Source of the DNA: Poritiphilus flavus
GTDB lineage: Bacteria; Bacteroidota; Bacteroidia; Flavobacteriales; Flavobacteriaceae
DNA: 64,000 bases
Direction: 5' to 3'
Assembly (NCBI RefSeq): GCF_009901585.1
Contig: NZ_WXYO01000001.1
Span: 124,001 to 188,000, forward strand
The stretch's first letter is position 1. Every line of letters starts with the position of its first letter. Positions 1 to 9,690 of the stretch are shown here, piece after piece. The notes below the pieces were generated by a model. That model saw only the letters and a program-made list of their open reading frames with translations, was not told the DNA's origin and did no database searches. The position numbers were made by a program, and so were the translations under genes.

Positions 1-21
1 ATAAGACACAACACAACGCTG

Positions 22-29
22 CAAATATA
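22..29 (-). promoter_or_regulatory. Possible -7 promoter box for a gene beyond the left edge
   Basis: On the minus strand this reads TATATTTG, a full match to the Bacteroidota -7 consensus TAnnTTTG, followed by CAGC. It lies just downstream of the NADH dehydrogenase gene and points out of the window, so it could serve the next minus-strand gene. I do not see a clear -33 TTG at the right distance. Confidence 0.35.
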
Positions 30-67
30 GCAAAGCTTTTTAACTTAGAGCGAAATCCCGGTTTCTT

Positions 68-1345
68 TTAGTTTTTAGGCCGGAATGGGCGCACTATAAG
101 TCTGGCAGCCTTGTCGTAGTTGATATAGTTATATACCCAGTTAAAAAATACGATTACCCTGTTCCTGAAACCTACCAGAGACATTAAGTGCACGAACATC
201 CATACAAACCAGGCCAGGAAACCGCCAAAGCTGAACCTGGGAAGGTCCACAACGGCTCTATTCCGACCGATGGTAGCCATATTGCCTTTATTGTAATAGG
301 AAAAGGGTTCCATATCTTGCCCTTTAAACAGTCTTTTTAGGTTGCGTGCAAGGTGCTCCCCCTGCTGTATCGCAGGTTGTGCCATTTGAGGGTGACCTTC
401 GGGATAGGGATCCGTTGGCATAAAGGCTACGTCCCCAATGGCAAAGACTCCCGGATATCCTTCTACCCTGTTCATCCGGTCTACCTTGAACCGGTTAAGC
501 TTAGCCTGTAGAGCTTCCGTACTGAAGCCATCTATTGCAGCGCCTGTAACTCCGGCGGTCCAAATAAAGTTTTTGGTACGCATAGATTCCCCTGTGTTCG
601 TTCTGAGGCACTCTCCATCGTAACTGGCTACCAGGGTATTCAGATGCAGATGAACTCCAAATTCTTCCAGAAACCGCCTGGCCTTTTTAGAAGCCAGGGC
701 CGACATGGGTGGTAAAACCCTGTCCGAACCTTCAAAAAGATGTATCTGCATCTCTTCAATATTCAAATGGCGGTAATCCTTTGGGAAAACGTTCTTTTTG
801 AGTTCAGCAAAGGCCCCTGCCAACTCCACTCCTGTTGGTCCGGCACCCACAATACAAAAATTAAGCAGCGCCATACGCTCCTCGGGATCGTCACAGTCAT
901 CAGCTTTTTCAAAGTTTTGCAGCATATAACTCCTTATATTGAGTGACTGAGGTACATTTTTCATTGGCATGGCGTTAGACTGTATCTCTGTATTCCCAAA
1001 AAAGTTAGTTCGTGTACCGGTAGCCAGCACCAGATAATCGTAGCTTAGGTCCCCAATACTGGTGATCACTTTTTTGGCTTCAGGATCTATGCGGTCTACC
1101 ACCGCCCATCTGAAATGGAAATTCTTTAGCCTTTTAAGTATTTTCCGAATTGGATAAGCTATGGAATCAGGTTCAAGCCCTCCTGTAGATACCTGATATA
1201 ACAAGGGTTGAAACGTATGATAATTATGCTTGTCTATCATGACGATCTGAGCGTCCAGATCCTTTAGCTTTTTGGCCAGGGAAATCCCTGCAAAACCCCC
1301 ACCAATAATGACGATTCGCTTCTTTTCAGTTTTCGGAAGATTCAT
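68..1345 (-). CDS. ndh: Type II NADH dehydrogenase (NAD(P)/FAD-dependent oxidoreductase)
   Basis: This 425-residue protein resembles non-proton-pumping NADH:quinone oxidoreductase (NDH-2), which passes electrons from NADH to membrane quinone. The N terminus has an FAD-binding Rossmann motif (VIIGGGFAG, about residues 12-20) and a second dinucleotide motif for NADH (CIVGAGPTGVELAG, about 163-176). The typical FAD-contact segment FAIGDVAFMP lies near residue 300. The hydrophobic C-terminal stretch (about 370-410, with WFVWMFVHL) fits the membrane-anchoring helices of the family. Length is normal. It follows the DUF5107 gene on the same strand after about 100 bases, so it may be expressed independently of the sugar locus. 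The acceptor quinone and NADH versus NADPH preference cannot be read from the sequence. Confidence 0.88.
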   Translation of the reverse strand: MNLPKTEKKRIVIIGGGFAGISLAKKLKDLDAQIVMIDKHNYHTFQPLLYQVSTGGLEPDSIAYPIRKILKRLKNFHFRWAVVDRIDPEAKKVITSIGDLSYDYLVLATGTRTNFFGNTEIQSNAMPMKNVPQSLNIRSYMLQNFEKADDCDDPEERMALLNFCIVGAGPTGVELAGAFAELKKNVFPKDYRHLNIEEMQIHLFEGSDRVLPPMSALASKKARRFLEEFGVHLHLNTLVASYDGECLRTNTGESMRTKNFIWTAGVTGAAIDGFSTEALQAKLNRFKVDRMNRVEGYPGVFAIGDVAFMPTDPYPEGHPQMAQPAIQQGEHLARNLKRLFKGQDMEPFSYYNKGNMATIGRNRAVVDLPRFSFGGFLAWFVWMFVHLMSLVGFRNRVIVFFNWVYNYINYDKAARLIVRPFRPKN

Positions 1346-1449
1346 GAAAATTGTTTGTACAAAAATACAAAATCAACCACTTTTTATAGCTGGATTTAAG
1401 GAAACAATAACGGAAAAAAGCTGTTCTTGCTGTGCTGTTTTTGTGACTG

Positions 1450-4400
1450 CTAAAAGGCCATAGCGCTGTTCAGGAACGACCAATAATTCTCTTCCATATT
1501 ACCTTGAGATTTTAGTGAAGTCAATAGTTGGGATTGATCTTTGAACAGTGCCAATACCGTCTTATTTATATTGTTTTTGGAATCGGCAGAACTTTCAAGA
1601 GCGCTTAACAATTCGTTTTCCCCTGATGAATTCTGAAGTTTCCGAAGTGCTAACAGGCCAAATAAATGCCTTATTTGCTGATGATGGGAATTCTTTAGCG
1701 TATGATCAGCCACACCTTCAAAGAAAGAACGGGCTTCCGACTGTTGACCCAGTTTTTCATGGCATACTCCCAGCAGATAATCCTGCTCCCTGGTATCCAC
1801 ATCATATGGCTTACCCACTCCGAGGTTTTCCGGCCATTCCTTGGAAGCGGTCAATATCTCAGCCGCTTTTTGAAACTTTTTCTGATTCATTAGTTCCGAC
1901 GCCAAAAAAAGGTGGGCGCGATTGAATATTCTTTTACTTTCAGAAGCGTGTTCAAAAGGAAGAATATTGATCTTCCGGAGGATTGCAATACACAATTCGT
2001 ACTTTCCAACCATAAGAGCAGCTTTGGCATGGCTTAACTCAATATTATAGTTTCCCGAGAATTTACGTGCCGCCTTGCTGCTTAAACCAAATGCCTCAGA
2101 ATACCGGCCAGCATCCAGATTATAGAGAATATACTCCTCCCAGCCTTTCCAGTCCGCATTGTTCAGTTTAAGTGCGGATTCGTAATCTGCAATGCCTTCC
2201 TCAAGCGCTTCTGTGCCGAAAAGCCTCGCCCTAAAACGATAAAAAGTCGGATTATCAGGAGTGTTACCCACAGCTTTCATCAGCCTTTTTCCCTCTTCTT
2301 CCTGACCGAGGGCCAAGGTATTCTGGGCCAGATACCACTTCAGCTTCCAGTGCTCATCTTGTTCTGTAGCCCATTTTAAGACTTGTAGAGTTTCCGGCCT
2401 GTAGGGAAAAACAAAATCTGATGAACTGTCTACCACCTCCTTCAGAAGTTTCACACTCGATTTTGAATCGCTTTCCTTTAGCAAATATGCTTTCCAAAGT
2501 CGTATTTTGCTATCATCAGGATGAATTTCCAGAGCGCTCAAAGCTTCTTCTGTAAGACCCAAGCTGTAATACTTAATGGCTAATTCCAAAACCGATTCCT
2601 GTGGAAATTCATTCTGTATATTCATTGCCTCAAGAGCCGGGGCGCTAATACTTCCGGCCTTGAGAACTTTCTCAAATTTGGCAAAGTTATTCAGCGGATC
2701 AATCTCCAGCAGTTTAGCATTAGCCTTTTCGTATGCTTTGGTATCTCCTTTCTCACGGTAAATCAGCTCAAGCAATTCCAGTGCCCGACTGTTGTAAGCA
2801 TTAAAATTCAGGGCCTGCTCGCTGTAGGATCCCGCAGCTTTCCGGTCCTTCATCATGTAATAGATCTCAGCCATTTGCGCATAGGCGGCAGAACGGAATT
2901 GCATGGACCTTGCCGCCCATCCCAGGGATTCCAGGGCGTTTACCTGATCTTTTAGTTCTCTATAGGTAATGCCCGCCAAATAGTTGGCTTCGGCGTCATA
3001 AGTGTCTAGCTCCAGGGCCTTGTTTGCGTAATGAATTGCCTTTGCGGGATCTCCTTTGCGATAGGCCAACTCTGCCAGTTTAGACCAAGCTCTGATATTT
3101 GAGGGATCCTGTGATACGATTTCAGCAAAGCTTTCGTAGGCCTTTTTGAATTCGCGGTATTTCATGGCCTCCCAGCCAACGTGAAATACACCGTGTAAGG
3201 GAGACTTACTAATATCCGCTTCGGTCTCAAACGGTCTTTTTAATGCAGTTCTCTCTGCCTTGTTCGTGTAGTAGAGTTTCTTCTCCCCTATAATGATCTC
3301 CAGGGTATCTTCTTTCTGCCCTGGCAGGGAGGTTGTGAAAACCCCCATGGGATCCAGGTCTAAAGACTCTGAAAACATGTGTTTACCGTTGTGTAATACC
3401 TGCATCTTGTCACTTAATGGCTGAAGCGCGTTCAGGCCAATAAAAAACTCTCCATCTTCCCATTCTACATTGATCACACCATAGCGGTTGGCAGCTTCCA
3501 TTCCGCCAATTTCCTTGATGGGAAACCATATCTCTTCCCAGCGATCCATGACCAGGGGTTCAAAGTTTGCCTGGGAAACGGGGTTCTCTGCTCCTGGAAA
3601 ATACTGATTGAAAAGACGTCCGGCCTGAAATTCTATGTATTGTCCGTCCGTGTCCGTCAACAGATCCTCCCAAATGCCTCCGGAACGGGAAAGCGCCCAA
3701 AGCCAGAGTTTTTGTCCCGGCATTTGCTCATAGGGAGCCCAGTGGCCAAAACCAAAATCCTTATCGTGATAATATCCACCAAAAAAATCCTGGTAATCCC
3801 CTACGATATGATAAGACTTGGAAGGGCCAAAATTATTATTCCTGTAGAAGGCCAGGTTCCTGTTCTTATCGTCCACAGGCCATGCATGAGGGTCTCCGCC
3901 ATGCTCCAGGTATTGATCCCCGGGAATGAAAAATTCCAGGTCTTGCCGTGCCTCGGCAGCAGCCGTCATCCAATTGTAATAAGATTGATTCAGCGAAGTG
4001 GGATTATTCCAGGAAGCGTTGGTCTCAAAATAGGCTTTGTCCTTTTCCAACCTGATCTCTACCCTCCATAGTGTCCTGGAAGGCAGGTCCATATTGCCTA
4101 CAATGCAGCTAACACTGCCATCCTCGTTGTTCTTGAGCACATAGTCTACCGGGGTAGCGGTAGCAGGGGTATGACCAATTATTCCAAAATTGAACTCAAT
4201 ACCTCCTGAGGTCCAGGGACCGCGCATGGCAATATTTCTAAATTTAACTACCTCGTTCTTGTATAGAAATTCCTCTCCGGTAGACTTTTCAATCGCACCC
4301 CAAACCTTACCTCCGATCTCTGGAAGAACAAAGACCTTTATGTATTCATTTTCCAGGGTAACCACTTTCCAATCCTGTTTCCTTGATTCGTGGCCGTATA

Positions 4401-4584
4401 CTTCAAACTTAAAGTAGGGATAGATCTTAGGATTATCCACCAATATGGGTACGGGATTCGGATCTTTAAACGCGTAGGTGTCCAGACTCATAACTTCTTC
4501 ACGGATACTGACAGACTGCGTATAGCCTAAATTCACCAGCAGAAATGCTGTGATTAAAAAATACAGGCTTGAATTCAAATTCAT
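1450..4584 (-). CDS. Secreted DUF5107 and TPR-repeat protein
   Basis: This is a 1044-residue exported protein with an N-terminal signal peptide (hydrophobic stretch ending at GYTQ, about residue 23). Residues about 35-330 match the DUF5107 type, with segments such as LPEIGGKVWGAIEKSTG and AMRGPWTSGGIEFNFG. That pattern resembles galactose-mutarotase-like beta-sandwich proteins, which is an inference. From about residue 450 to the end the protein is built of TPR-type helical repeats (for example AWSKLAELAYRKGDPAKAIH). It starts 13 bases after the VCBS gene stops, so the two are almost certainly cotranscribed. Its place downstream of SusC/SusD suggests handling of a carbohydrate ligand, but no catalytic function is established. 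The start at 4584 is supported by the signal peptide. Confidence 0.8.
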   Translation of the reverse strand: MNLNSSLYFLITAFLLVNLGYTQSVSIREEVMSLDTYAFKDPNPVPILVDNPKIYPYFKFEVYGHESRKQDWKVVTLENEYIKVFVLPEIGGKVWGAIEKSTGEEFLYKNEVVKFRNIAMRGPWTSGGIEFNFGIIGHTPATATPVDYVLKNNEDGSVSCIVGNMDLPSRTLWRVEIRLEKDKAYFETNASWNNPTSLNQSYYNWMTAAAEARQDLEFFIPGDQYLEHGGDPHAWPVDDKNRNLAFYRNNNFGPSKSYHIVGDYQDFFGGYYHDKDFGFGHWAPYEQMPGQKLWLWALSRSGGIWEDLLTDTDGQYIEFQAGRLFNQYFPGAENPVSQANFEPLVMDRWEEIWFPIKEIGGMEAANRYGVINVEWEDGEFFIGLNALQPLSDKMQVLHNGKHMFSESLDLDPMGVFTTSLPGQKEDTLEIIIGEKKLYYTNKAERTALKRPFETEADISKSPLHGVFHVGWEAMKYREFKKAYESFAEIVSQDPSNIRAWSKLAELAYRKGDPAKAIHYANKALELDTYDAEANYLAGITYRELKDQVNALESLGWAARSMQFRSAAYAQMAEIYYMMKDRKAAGSYSEQALNFNAYNSRALELLELIYREKGDTKAYEKANAKLLEIDPLNNFAKFEKVLKAGSISAPALEAMNIQNEFPQESVLELAIKYYSLGLTEEALSALEIHPDDSKIRLWKAYLLKESDSKSSVKLLKEVVDSSSDFVFPYRPETLQVLKWATEQDEHWKLKWYLAQNTLALGQEEEGKRLMKAVGNTPDNPTFYRFRARLFGTEALEEGIADYESALKLNNADWKGWEEYILYNLDAGRYSEAFGLSSKAARKFSGNYNIELSHAKAALMVGKYELCIAILRKINILPFEHASESKRIFNRAHLFLASELMNQKKFQKAAEILTASKEWPENLGVGKPYDVDTREQDYLLGVCHEKLGQQSEARSFFEGVADHTLKNSHHQQIRHLFGLLALRKLQNSSGENELLSALESSADSKNNINKTVLALFKDQSQLLTSLKSQGNMEENYWSFLNSAMAF

Positions 4585-4597
4585 AATGTTTTCTCGT

Positions 4598-7500
4598 TTA
4601 AGGATTGAAGCGATATACTTGGGTGGCCCGGTTATTCATCGCAAAAATGAAGATCGTGGTTCCGTCACCGAGCGAAACCCTGGCTATGTCCCTTACTTCC
4701 CCATTAATTCCCAAACCGCTTTTTGCCGCATCCACCGGTTTAAAATTGTTATTTCCGTCGCCGAGAAGTATCAAACCCTTGTTTGCATCGTACCGTCCAT
4801 ATTTTACCCTGGTTCCGAAGAAGTTCCCGGCCAGCAGCAGGTCGGCATTTCCGTCACTGTTGAAGTCTTCAGAGACTATGCCGTAGACCGGGGAGAACTG
4901 CGCACTTCCGGGTAGGGAATTTAAGCTGAACTGCCCGTTTCCGAGGTTTTCAAGTACGCTTGTGGCGAAGTTCTTCGCGTAGTAGCGTTCGGCATCCTTT
5001 AATTCTTCCTCTGAAAAAATATCAGTGATCTTCTGATCAGCGTAATCAGCATAATTGGTGTATCTTGTTTTGAGTCCGTTCAACTGCCCGACAAGATCGT
5101 CTTTGGAAAAAACCGGATAGCTCTCTCCCATAATGTAAGAACACATAATAGGGTCCAGGGAACCGTTAGCATCAAAGTCTTTGACATAAAGACTTACGGG
5201 CTCTTCTGTATTGGCCTTTAATTGAGAGTTGTGGCCAAAATTACCTAGAACATAGTCCAGGTCTCCATCCCCATCCAGGTCCGCTTCGGTTATGGTGTTC
5301 CACCATCCTTCCGAATTCTCCATGCCGGCCTGGTCTGAGATTTCGGACAATGCTGAACCCGTATTCCTGAAGAGACGTACTTTCATCCACTCCCCAACAA
5401 CCAAAAGATCAACCAACTGGTCTCCGTCAAAATCTGTCCACAAGGCATCTGTGACCATTCCGGCGGTCTGTAGTCCCGCATTCCAATCGCTCGTGTTGTC
5501 CGTAAACTTTCCTTTACCATTGTTCAGCAAAACAAAACTTTTTGGCGAAGTGGGGTATTTGCCTGGTACCAGCCGAGCCCCGACAAAGAGATCCTGGTCT
5601 CCATCCTTATCAATATCTCCCGCGCTTACACAAGATCCGCTCTCGCGCATTTCGGGCAAGGCCCCCTGACTTTTAACAAAAACTCCGCGGCCATTATTCA
5701 AATACAAGCGATCCTGCAGAGCCTCATCTTCTTCTGTAAAATCACTTCCGCCACTAACCACATAGAGATCGGGGTCCTGATCACCGTCTGCGTCAAAAAA
5801 CAGTGCTTCAACGTCTTCCGAGAGCGCATCACTTTCAAATAATGCAAGGTTTGACGGCTGGAAATTTCCGGAGGGCAACTGGATCAGCAATGCTCCGGGA
5901 CTTCCTTTGGCTCCTCCAATATAGAGGTCATCCAGGCCATCCGCATTAATATCGGCAGTAGCCATTCCAGGTCCCTGTGTTGACAGTTTATGCGGAAGCA
6001 GTTGCTCTCTTTTGAAATCCACAAAGCTGTTTTCCTTATGTAAAAAAACGAGGCTGCTATCAGCGGAAATATCTGTAAAATAAGTTGCTATGTTAGTAGG
6101 AGTTAGCGTTTGTTTTTCAGCAGCATCAGCCTGATTGATTACCAGGGTCTGGTTGGCTGCAACCGCAGTCAGTATCTGTTTTCTGGAATCCGGCCATAGG
6201 ATACTAAGTGTGTCTACAGTAGACTGATTCCCCAGTCCGAATACAAGATTAAAATCTACCGAGGATTGGTAACCCCTGCTTGGCATTAACTCCTGAACTA
6301 TGCGGGAACCATTGCCCAGGCTAAGGGTAACTCTTGCGCCTACGCCAAAGGTGTTTTGTCCGTCTCCTTTAAGGACAAGTTTTAAAAAGTTGTTGCCTCC
6401 TATTTTTTCGGCATTGTTTCTGTAGACGAAGGGCTCCTGATCTATATTGTTCACTACAAGGTCCAGGTCTCCATCATTATCGAGATCCCCATAGGCCGCG
6501 CCATTAGACAGGGATTTCTGGTCCAAACCCCAAAGGGAGTTTACCTTTTCAAAACGAAGATCACCCTGGTTGTGGTAGGTATAGTTCTCTTCAACGGTGG
6601 AGGGCATTTTTTCCAGCAATTGCATGATTGCGGTACGTTGACCTGTTCTGTCCTCGTTTAGCTTTTCCTGAACAGCGTAATTGATAAAATCCATGTTGGT
6701 GTAATCCCTTTTGTAGCCGTTGCTAACAAAGAGATCCTTGTATCCGTCATTGTCCAGATCTGCCAGTAGTGAGGCCCAACTCCAGTCAGAATTCGAGATA
6801 CCCGCAAACTGTCCTACCTCCGAAAAAGAGGTGCCCTGATTGTTTAGTTGAAGCATATTCCGCATGGTCTGGTTGTAAAAGCCGGAATTGACCAGCCTCT
6901 GATATTTATCGTAATTGTCCGGGCCTGAAACCATTTTTTGGCGGTAGTTACCTTCTGGCAGCATATCCAGGGTAAGAATATCGGTATAACCGTCATTGTT
7001 CACATCGGCGATATCCGAACCCATGGAGAAGAGGGAGATATGCCCGATATATTGTTCCAGGCTTTCGGTAAAGGTCCCGTCCTGGTTGTTGATATAAAGG
7101 TAGTCCTGTTCGTTATAGTCATTAGATACGTAGAGATCCGGCCAACTGTCGTTATTAACGTCGGAAATGGCAATACCCAATCCAAAACCCAGTACATTGC
7201 TGATCAGTCCGGCGCTGTCACTTACATCGGTGAATTTTCCGTTGTTGTTCTGATATAGTTTATCTGAATAGGCCTTGTTTTTTCGGTTCTTAAGAGAGGC
7301 AGTGATCTGTCCGAAGCCAGCGTATTCCTGGGTGGAATGGTTTAGAACATAGAGGTCAAGATCACCGTCTTTGTCATAATCAAAAAAAGCGCCCTGGGTA
7401 GAATACCCGGCATCGTTCACCCCGTATTCCGCGCCTTTCTCGGTAAAGGTGAGATCCCCATTGTTAATAAAGAGCAGGTTCCTCCGTTTATCCGAAGCCT

Positions 7501-7909
7501 GGGCGGCTGATCTACAGATGTAGATATCCAAATAACCATCTGCATTAACATCTGCCATGGTAGTACCTGTATTCCAAAGTCCTTCTGCAAATACCCCGGC
7601 TTTTTCAGCTATCTCCTCAAATTTCCAATCGCCCTGGTTGATATAGAGCCTGCTACCCACCATATTACCGGTGAAGTAGATGTCCGCAAGGCCATCGTTA
7701 TTCAGATCCCCTATGGCTACTCCTCCTCCATTATAGAGATAACCGTACTCCAGTACATTAAACTGTTCTGTTTCGCGTAATATATTCTTGAAGCGGATAC
7801 CGGTCTTAGACGGTTTTAAAAGCGTAAACTGTGTTGAAGCTTCCGGTTCGGCACAGGAGAAATTCAAGAGAATTAAAAGACATAGAATGGTAACAACAGG
7901 CTTCATCAA
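4598..7909 (-). CDS. FG-GAP/VCBS repeat lipoprotein with ASPIC/UnbV domain
   Basis: This 1103-residue protein has a lipoprotein signal (LLNFSC, cysteine near residue 19). The body has many FG-GAP/VCBS repeats with calcium-loop-like DxNxDGxxD patterns (for example DLNNDGLADIYFTG, DVNNDSWPDLYVSND, DLDGDGDLDYVLGNFG), the signature of integrin-type beta-propellers. In the middle, about residues 510-590, lies an ASPIC/UnbV-type segment (GVGARVTLSLGNG ... LPSRGY-like). Such proteins often sit next to SusCD pairs in marine flavobacteria. It probably displays a propeller surface for ligand or protein binding. It lies 136 bases after susD, separated by a terminator hairpin, and overlaps no neighbour. 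The exact role is unknown. Confidence 0.85.
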   Translation of the reverse strand: MMKPVVTILCLLILLNFSCAEPEASTQFTLLKPSKTGIRFKNILRETEQFNVLEYGYLYNGGGVAIGDLNNDGLADIYFTGNMVGSRLYINQGDWKFEEIAEKAGVFAEGLWNTGTTMADVNADGYLDIYICRSAAQASDKRRNLLFINNGDLTFTEKGAEYGVNDAGYSTQGAFFDYDKDGDLDLYVLNHSTQEYAGFGQITASLKNRKNKAYSDKLYQNNNGKFTDVSDSAGLISNVLGFGLGIAISDVNNDSWPDLYVSNDYNEQDYLYINNQDGTFTESLEQYIGHISLFSMGSDIADVNNDGYTDILTLDMLPEGNYRQKMVSGPDNYDKYQRLVNSGFYNQTMRNMLQLNNQGTSFSEVGQFAGISNSDWSWASLLADLDNDGYKDLFVSNGYKRDYTNMDFINYAVQEKLNEDRTGQRTAIMQLLEKMPSTVEENYTYHNQGDLRFEKVNSLWGLDQKSLSNGAAYGDLDNDGDLDLVVNNIDQEPFVYRNNAEKIGGNNFLKLVLKGDGQNTFGVGARVTLSLGNGSRIVQELMPSRGYQSSVDFNLVFGLGNQSTVDTLSILWPDSRKQILTAVAANQTLVINQADAAEKQTLTPTNIATYFTDISADSSLVFLHKENSFVDFKREQLLPHKLSTQGPGMATADINADGLDDLYIGGAKGSPGALLIQLPSGNFQPSNLALFESDALSEDVEALFFDADGDQDPDLYVVSGGSDFTEEDEALQDRLYLNNGRGVFVKSQGALPEMRESGSCVSAGDIDKDGDQDLFVGARLVPGKYPTSPKSFVLLNNGKGKFTDNTSDWNAGLQTAGMVTDALWTDFDGDQLVDLLVVGEWMKVRLFRNTGSALSEISDQAGMENSEGWWNTITEADLDGDGDLDYVLGNFGHNSQLKANTEEPVSLYVKDFDANGSLDPIMCSYIMGESYPVFSKDDLVGQLNGLKTRYTNYADYADQKITDIFSEEELKDAERYYAKNFATSVLENLGNGQFSLNSLPGSAQFSPVYGIVSEDFNSDGNADLLLAGNFFGTRVKYGRYDANKGLILLGDGNNNFKPVDAAKSGLGINGEVRDIARVSLGDGTTIFIFAMNNRATQVYRFNP

Positions 7910-7989
7910 AATTACGGCTATACGGGCGCCTGCTAAAGATATTCCAGCCTTTTGACTTAATCAAACAGGCGCCCGAAATCTTAGATACA

Positions 7990-8020
7990 AAAAATACCAA
8001 TAACAACTATTGGTATTTTT
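7990..8020 (-). terminator. Rho-independent terminator after susD
   Basis: A 13-base-pair stem formed by AAAAATACCAATA and TATTGGTATTTTT encloses a five-base loop. On the minus strand the right arm runs into a T-rich tract. It starts 25 bases after the susD stop. Because the arms begin with A and end with T, it can work in both directions. It may separate or partly attenuate transcription between susCD and the VCBS/DUF5107 genes. Confidence 0.8.
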
Positions 8021-8045
8021 CGGAAATCAAAATTAACTAAACAAT

Positions 8046-9665
8046 CTATTTTTTATCCCACCACAATCGGGTAGTTCCATTGTCCGGACCTCCTAAAAGG
8101 TTGCTTACAGCATCCTCCACTGCGGATCCATTAGTAGAATATTCACTACTGACATAAGGCATTCTTCTTGGGATTTCGTCAACAGCTATGTTAGGATTGA
8201 TGGTATTCAACCTGTCATACAAAACAGGATATCCCGTTCTTCTCCTTTCAGCATAGGCCTCTTCACTATCCGGATAAAGCGCTATCCACTTCTGGGTAAT
8301 GATTTGCTCCAGTTGTCTTTCAAGAGTACCTCCGGCATCGAAAGCTACAGGAACAGTTGAAACCGCCGCTGTAGTACCATCAAGCGCAGCAGGCACATTG
8401 GGGCTGGTAACATAATCATTCCCTGAAAGATCGGTCCCGGGATATCCCAGTTCTTCGTGAGAAGCTGCAATTCCTTGTTCATACAATTCCTGTGCACTTC
8501 CGCCCATAGCCCATCCTTCTATCGCGCCTTCTGCTCTTAGTAAGAACACCTCTGATGCCCTTAACACAGGCCAATTCAGCCCAGGGACATCCGCGGTAGT
8601 ATAAGTAGCCGCCATATTGGATGCAATATTGTTAAAAGGGGTACCTTGCTTGTCAGCGGTAGTCTGCCCGTTTCGCATACCTTCGAAATTAAAGGTAACG
8701 CCAGCAGGGTCGTCTGTAGCATCGGGTTCTGCTGCTTCAGCAAAAAAGCTGGCAACTCTTGGGTCCTGATATCCTTTAAGAACGCTTTCCATATCGGCAC
8801 TCATACGAAACTCACCCCATTGAGTGATGGTATTGTAATGGTTACGGAATTCGTTGTTTGTTGGAATGAACGCGTTATCACTGTTTGCGAGCATAACACC
8901 ATCAGCTACCGCTTTTTCCGCCTCTGTCTGAGATCTGGATGGGTCCGCGTATTTGACCCGAAGTGCCAGACGTAAACGTAAGGAGCTGGCAAATCTTTGC
9001 CATGAATCCACATCACCTCCGTAAATGATATCATTACTTCCCAGGAATGATGTTCCTCCTGCATTTGCCTTTAAAACAGCTACAGCCTCATCCAGTGTAG
9101 TAAAGAAATCCGCATAAATAGCCTCCTGGGAATCGTAAGGAACAACAGATTCCAAATTACCAAAGTTAGAATAAGGTATCGGGCCCCACAGATCGGTCAT
9201 CCTGTGATAAGCATATACTCTCCAAACTTTCATCATGGCGTTTTCCAACTCGAATCCCAGATCAGCGGCTCCGTCTTCAGCAAACTTAATATTAGGTGCT
9301 GCCTGTCCGTAAAACCAAAGATATGCTCCATTAAGCCATCGTCCTACAAGCTCAAACTGGTCACTGCCAAAGAAAGCGGCAGTTGTGGCGAAATAGTTCG
9401 CATAAATGTCCGGAAATAAAGAATGTCCGAGCTGAAAAGCTCCTCTTCCATCCCGCCTTGAATCTCCCGCACCCTGATTCCACGGCATATAATGAGGTGT
9501 GTATAAAGCACTTCTCACGAATAGCGGGTATTCTGCGGCCGTGACCGCTGCCTCAGTGAAGTTTTTCGGGTCAGTATTGATTTCAGTAAAATCGTCTGTA
9601 CAAGTGCTTAGGGCAGCCAGAAAGAATGCTCCTAATACTAATCTTGTCAATAAACTCTTCATCAT
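8046..9665 (-). CDS. susD: SusD/RagB-family nutrient-binding outer-membrane lipoprotein
   Basis: This 539-residue SusD-like protein has a signal peptide and lipobox (LAALSTC, cysteine near residue 22), followed by the family-typical TDDFTEINTDPKNFTEA. This start resembles the SusD-like group whose members carry a DPN/DPK segment soon after the lipid cysteine. The rest is helical with TPR-like packing, including FLLRAEGAIEGWAMG and a late QKWIALYPDSEEAYAERRRTGYP, a common SusD segment where the protein contacts SusC. It is 25 bases downstream of susC, so the pair is one transcription unit. SusD forms the lid over the SusC barrel and binds substrate at the cell surface. The ligand cannot be deduced. 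Confidence 0.93.
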   Translation of the reverse strand: MMKSLLTRLVLGAFFLAALSTCTDDFTEINTDPKNFTEAAVTAAEYPLFVRSALYTPHYMPWNQGAGDSRRDGRGAFQLGHSLFPDIYANYFATTAAFFGSDQFELVGRWLNGAYLWFYGQAAPNIKFAEDGAADLGFELENAMMKVWRVYAYHRMTDLWGPIPYSNFGNLESVVPYDSQEAIYADFFTTLDEAVAVLKANAGGTSFLGSNDIIYGGDVDSWQRFASSLRLRLALRVKYADPSRSQTEAEKAVADGVMLANSDNAFIPTNNEFRNHYNTITQWGEFRMSADMESVLKGYQDPRVASFFAEAAEPDATDDPAGVTFNFEGMRNGQTTADKQGTPFNNIASNMAATYTTADVPGLNWPVLRASEVFLLRAEGAIEGWAMGGSAQELYEQGIAASHEELGYPGTDLSGNDYVTSPNVPAALDGTTAAVSTVPVAFDAGGTLERQLEQIITQKWIALYPDSEEAYAERRRTGYPVLYDRLNTINPNIAVDEIPRRMPYVSSEYSTNGSAVEDAVSNLLGGPDNGTTRLWWDKK

Positions 9666-9690
9666 TTTTTTCTTTTAAAGTTACAATTTT

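Noticed and set aside
1390-1445. A- and T-rich stretch with AGCTG/CTGTG pieces between the DUF5107 gene and ndh
   Set aside because: It looked like a terminator, but I could not find a stem longer than three or four pairs.
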